Source of the DNA: JBBKWG01 sp037968835
GTDB taxonomy: Bacteria; Pseudomonadota; Alphaproteobacteria; Rhodobacterales; Rhodobacteraceae
Direction of reading: 5' to 3'
NCBI GenBank assembly: GCA_037968835.1
Contig: JBBKWG010000222.1
Location: forward strand, 1-5,478
DNA length: 5,478 nucleotides
The notes under the pieces were generated by a model. That model searched no databases, was not told the DNA's origin, and was given only the letters and a program-made list of their open reading frames with translations. How positions within the stretch are numbered: position 1 is the stretch's first letter; each line of letters starts with the position of its first letter. Positions 5,027 through 5,478 of the stretch are shown one piece after another. The translations under genes were made by a program, and so were the position numbers.

Positions 5027-5478
5027 TGACGATGCGGCCCGGGACTACGATGAGTTTTTTCAGCGGGCCAGCGGCCAGCGCCTTTTGCACAGCATCGGTC
5101 GCCAGCACCAGCTTTTCAACCTCGTCTTTCGGCAGGTCCGTGGGGACAGTGATCTCGGCGCGCCGTTTGCCGTTGATCTGGATGGGAAGGGTCACGGTGT
5201 CATCGACAAGGTATGCGGGATCGGCAACGGGCCAGGTTGCATTCGCAACAAGGCCTTCGCCGCCCAGCATGTGCCAGATGTCCTCGGACAGATGCGGTGT
5301 CATCGGCGACATAAGCTGCGCCAGCGTGCGAAGGGCGCGGGCCTTCATGGAGTGCGATGCCTTTGATTTAGCGATGGAATTGAAGAAGGCATACAGCTTG
5401 GCGATGGCCGAATTGAAACCGAAGCTTTCGATGCCCATCGTCACGTCATCCACTGCGCGGTGTGTTGCGCGCATGAGG
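5013..5478 (-). CDS. leuS: Leucyl-tRNA synthetase, C-terminal part
   Basis: This is the C-terminal 155 residues or so of cytoplasmic leucyl-tRNA synthetase, a class I enzyme of about 840 residues that charges tRNA-Leu; the rest lies beyond the right edge. The fragment opens in the helical anticodon-binding domain: FNSAIAKLYAFFNSI (20-34, counted from the Met at 5474), then LRTLAQLMSPMTPHLSEDIW (48-67), the strongly conserved 'll.pf.PHi.EElW'-type segment. After a linker comes the LeuS C-terminal domain, with PIQINGKRRAEITVP (97-111) and the terminal KKLIVVPGRIVNVVI (139-153), which contacts the tRNA elbow. The HIGH and KMSKS motifs and the editing domain are outside the window. The frame continues past that Met to the window edge, so the Met is internal. 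The stop overlaps the lptE start by 14 bp. Confidence 0.95.
   Translation of the reverse strand, partial: LMRATHRAVDDVTMGIESFGFNSAIAKLYAFFNSIAKSKASHSMKARALRTLAQLMSPMTPHLSEDIWHMLGGEGLVANATWPVADPAYLVDDTVTLPIQINGKRRAEITVPTDLPKDEVEKLVLATDAVQKALAAGPLKKLIVVPGRIVNVVI

Noticed and set aside
5472..5474. Met codon at 5474 as the start of a small gene
   Set aside because: The frame continues to the window edge, and the sequence is plainly the C-terminal part of leucyl-tRNA synthetase.
1..5478. Mobile element, CRISPR array, toxin-antitoxin pair or defence system
   Set aside because: No transposase, integrase, regular repeat-spacer pattern, small toxin-like pair or defence domain was found on either strand; codon style looks even across the genes.

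Overview
The window is GC-rich and densely packed, with only two short intergenic gaps. It reads as chromosomal core DNA of an alphaproteobacterium, most likely a sphingomonad (Sphingomonadales). The main reason is the minus-strand run leuS - lptE - holA, together with the style of the LptE and HolA proteins and a PP_4765-type flavoprotein. This placement is inferred from protein character and gene order; no search was run. I see no tRNA, rRNA, insertion sequence, phage gene, CRISPR array or plasmid function.

Left part, plus strand (1-2140): three tightly packed genes run rightward. They are the C-terminal part of a short-chain dehydrogenase/reductase (SDR, cut by the window edge), a short crotonase-fold (enoyl-CoA hydratase/isomerase family) protein overlapping it by 4 bp, and a TIGR03862/PP_4765-type FAD-binding flavoprotein starting 2 bp after the crotonase stop, apparently at a TTG codon. 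SDR plus crotonase suggests acyl-CoA or other oxidative chemistry. However, the crotonase homologue lacks both glutamates used by classical hydratases, and the flavoprotein family has no firmly assigned substrate, so no pathway can be named.

Middle (2141-2925): a 63-bp convergent gap with no convincing terminator is followed by a minus-strand gene for an unrecognised polytopic membrane protein of 207 residues. The 98 bp upstream of that gene hold a 13-bp inverted repeat next to its ribosome binding site and a 9-bp direct repeat at a 22-bp period. Together they look like a small regulatory region.

Right part, minus strand (2926-5478): leuS (3' end, cut by the window edge), lptE, holA and a glutathione S-transferase-like gene form an overlapping leftward operon, with overlaps of 14, 4 and 1 bp. 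It joins leucyl-tRNA charging, lipopolysaccharide export to the outer membrane and the DNA polymerase III clamp loader. These share expression rather than a pathway. The GST-like gene is the least expected member.

Most of the window is ordinary. The points worth following are the crotonase with altered catalytic positions, its operon with an uncharacterised flavoprotein, the GST coupled to holA, and the repeats in front of the membrane-protein gene.
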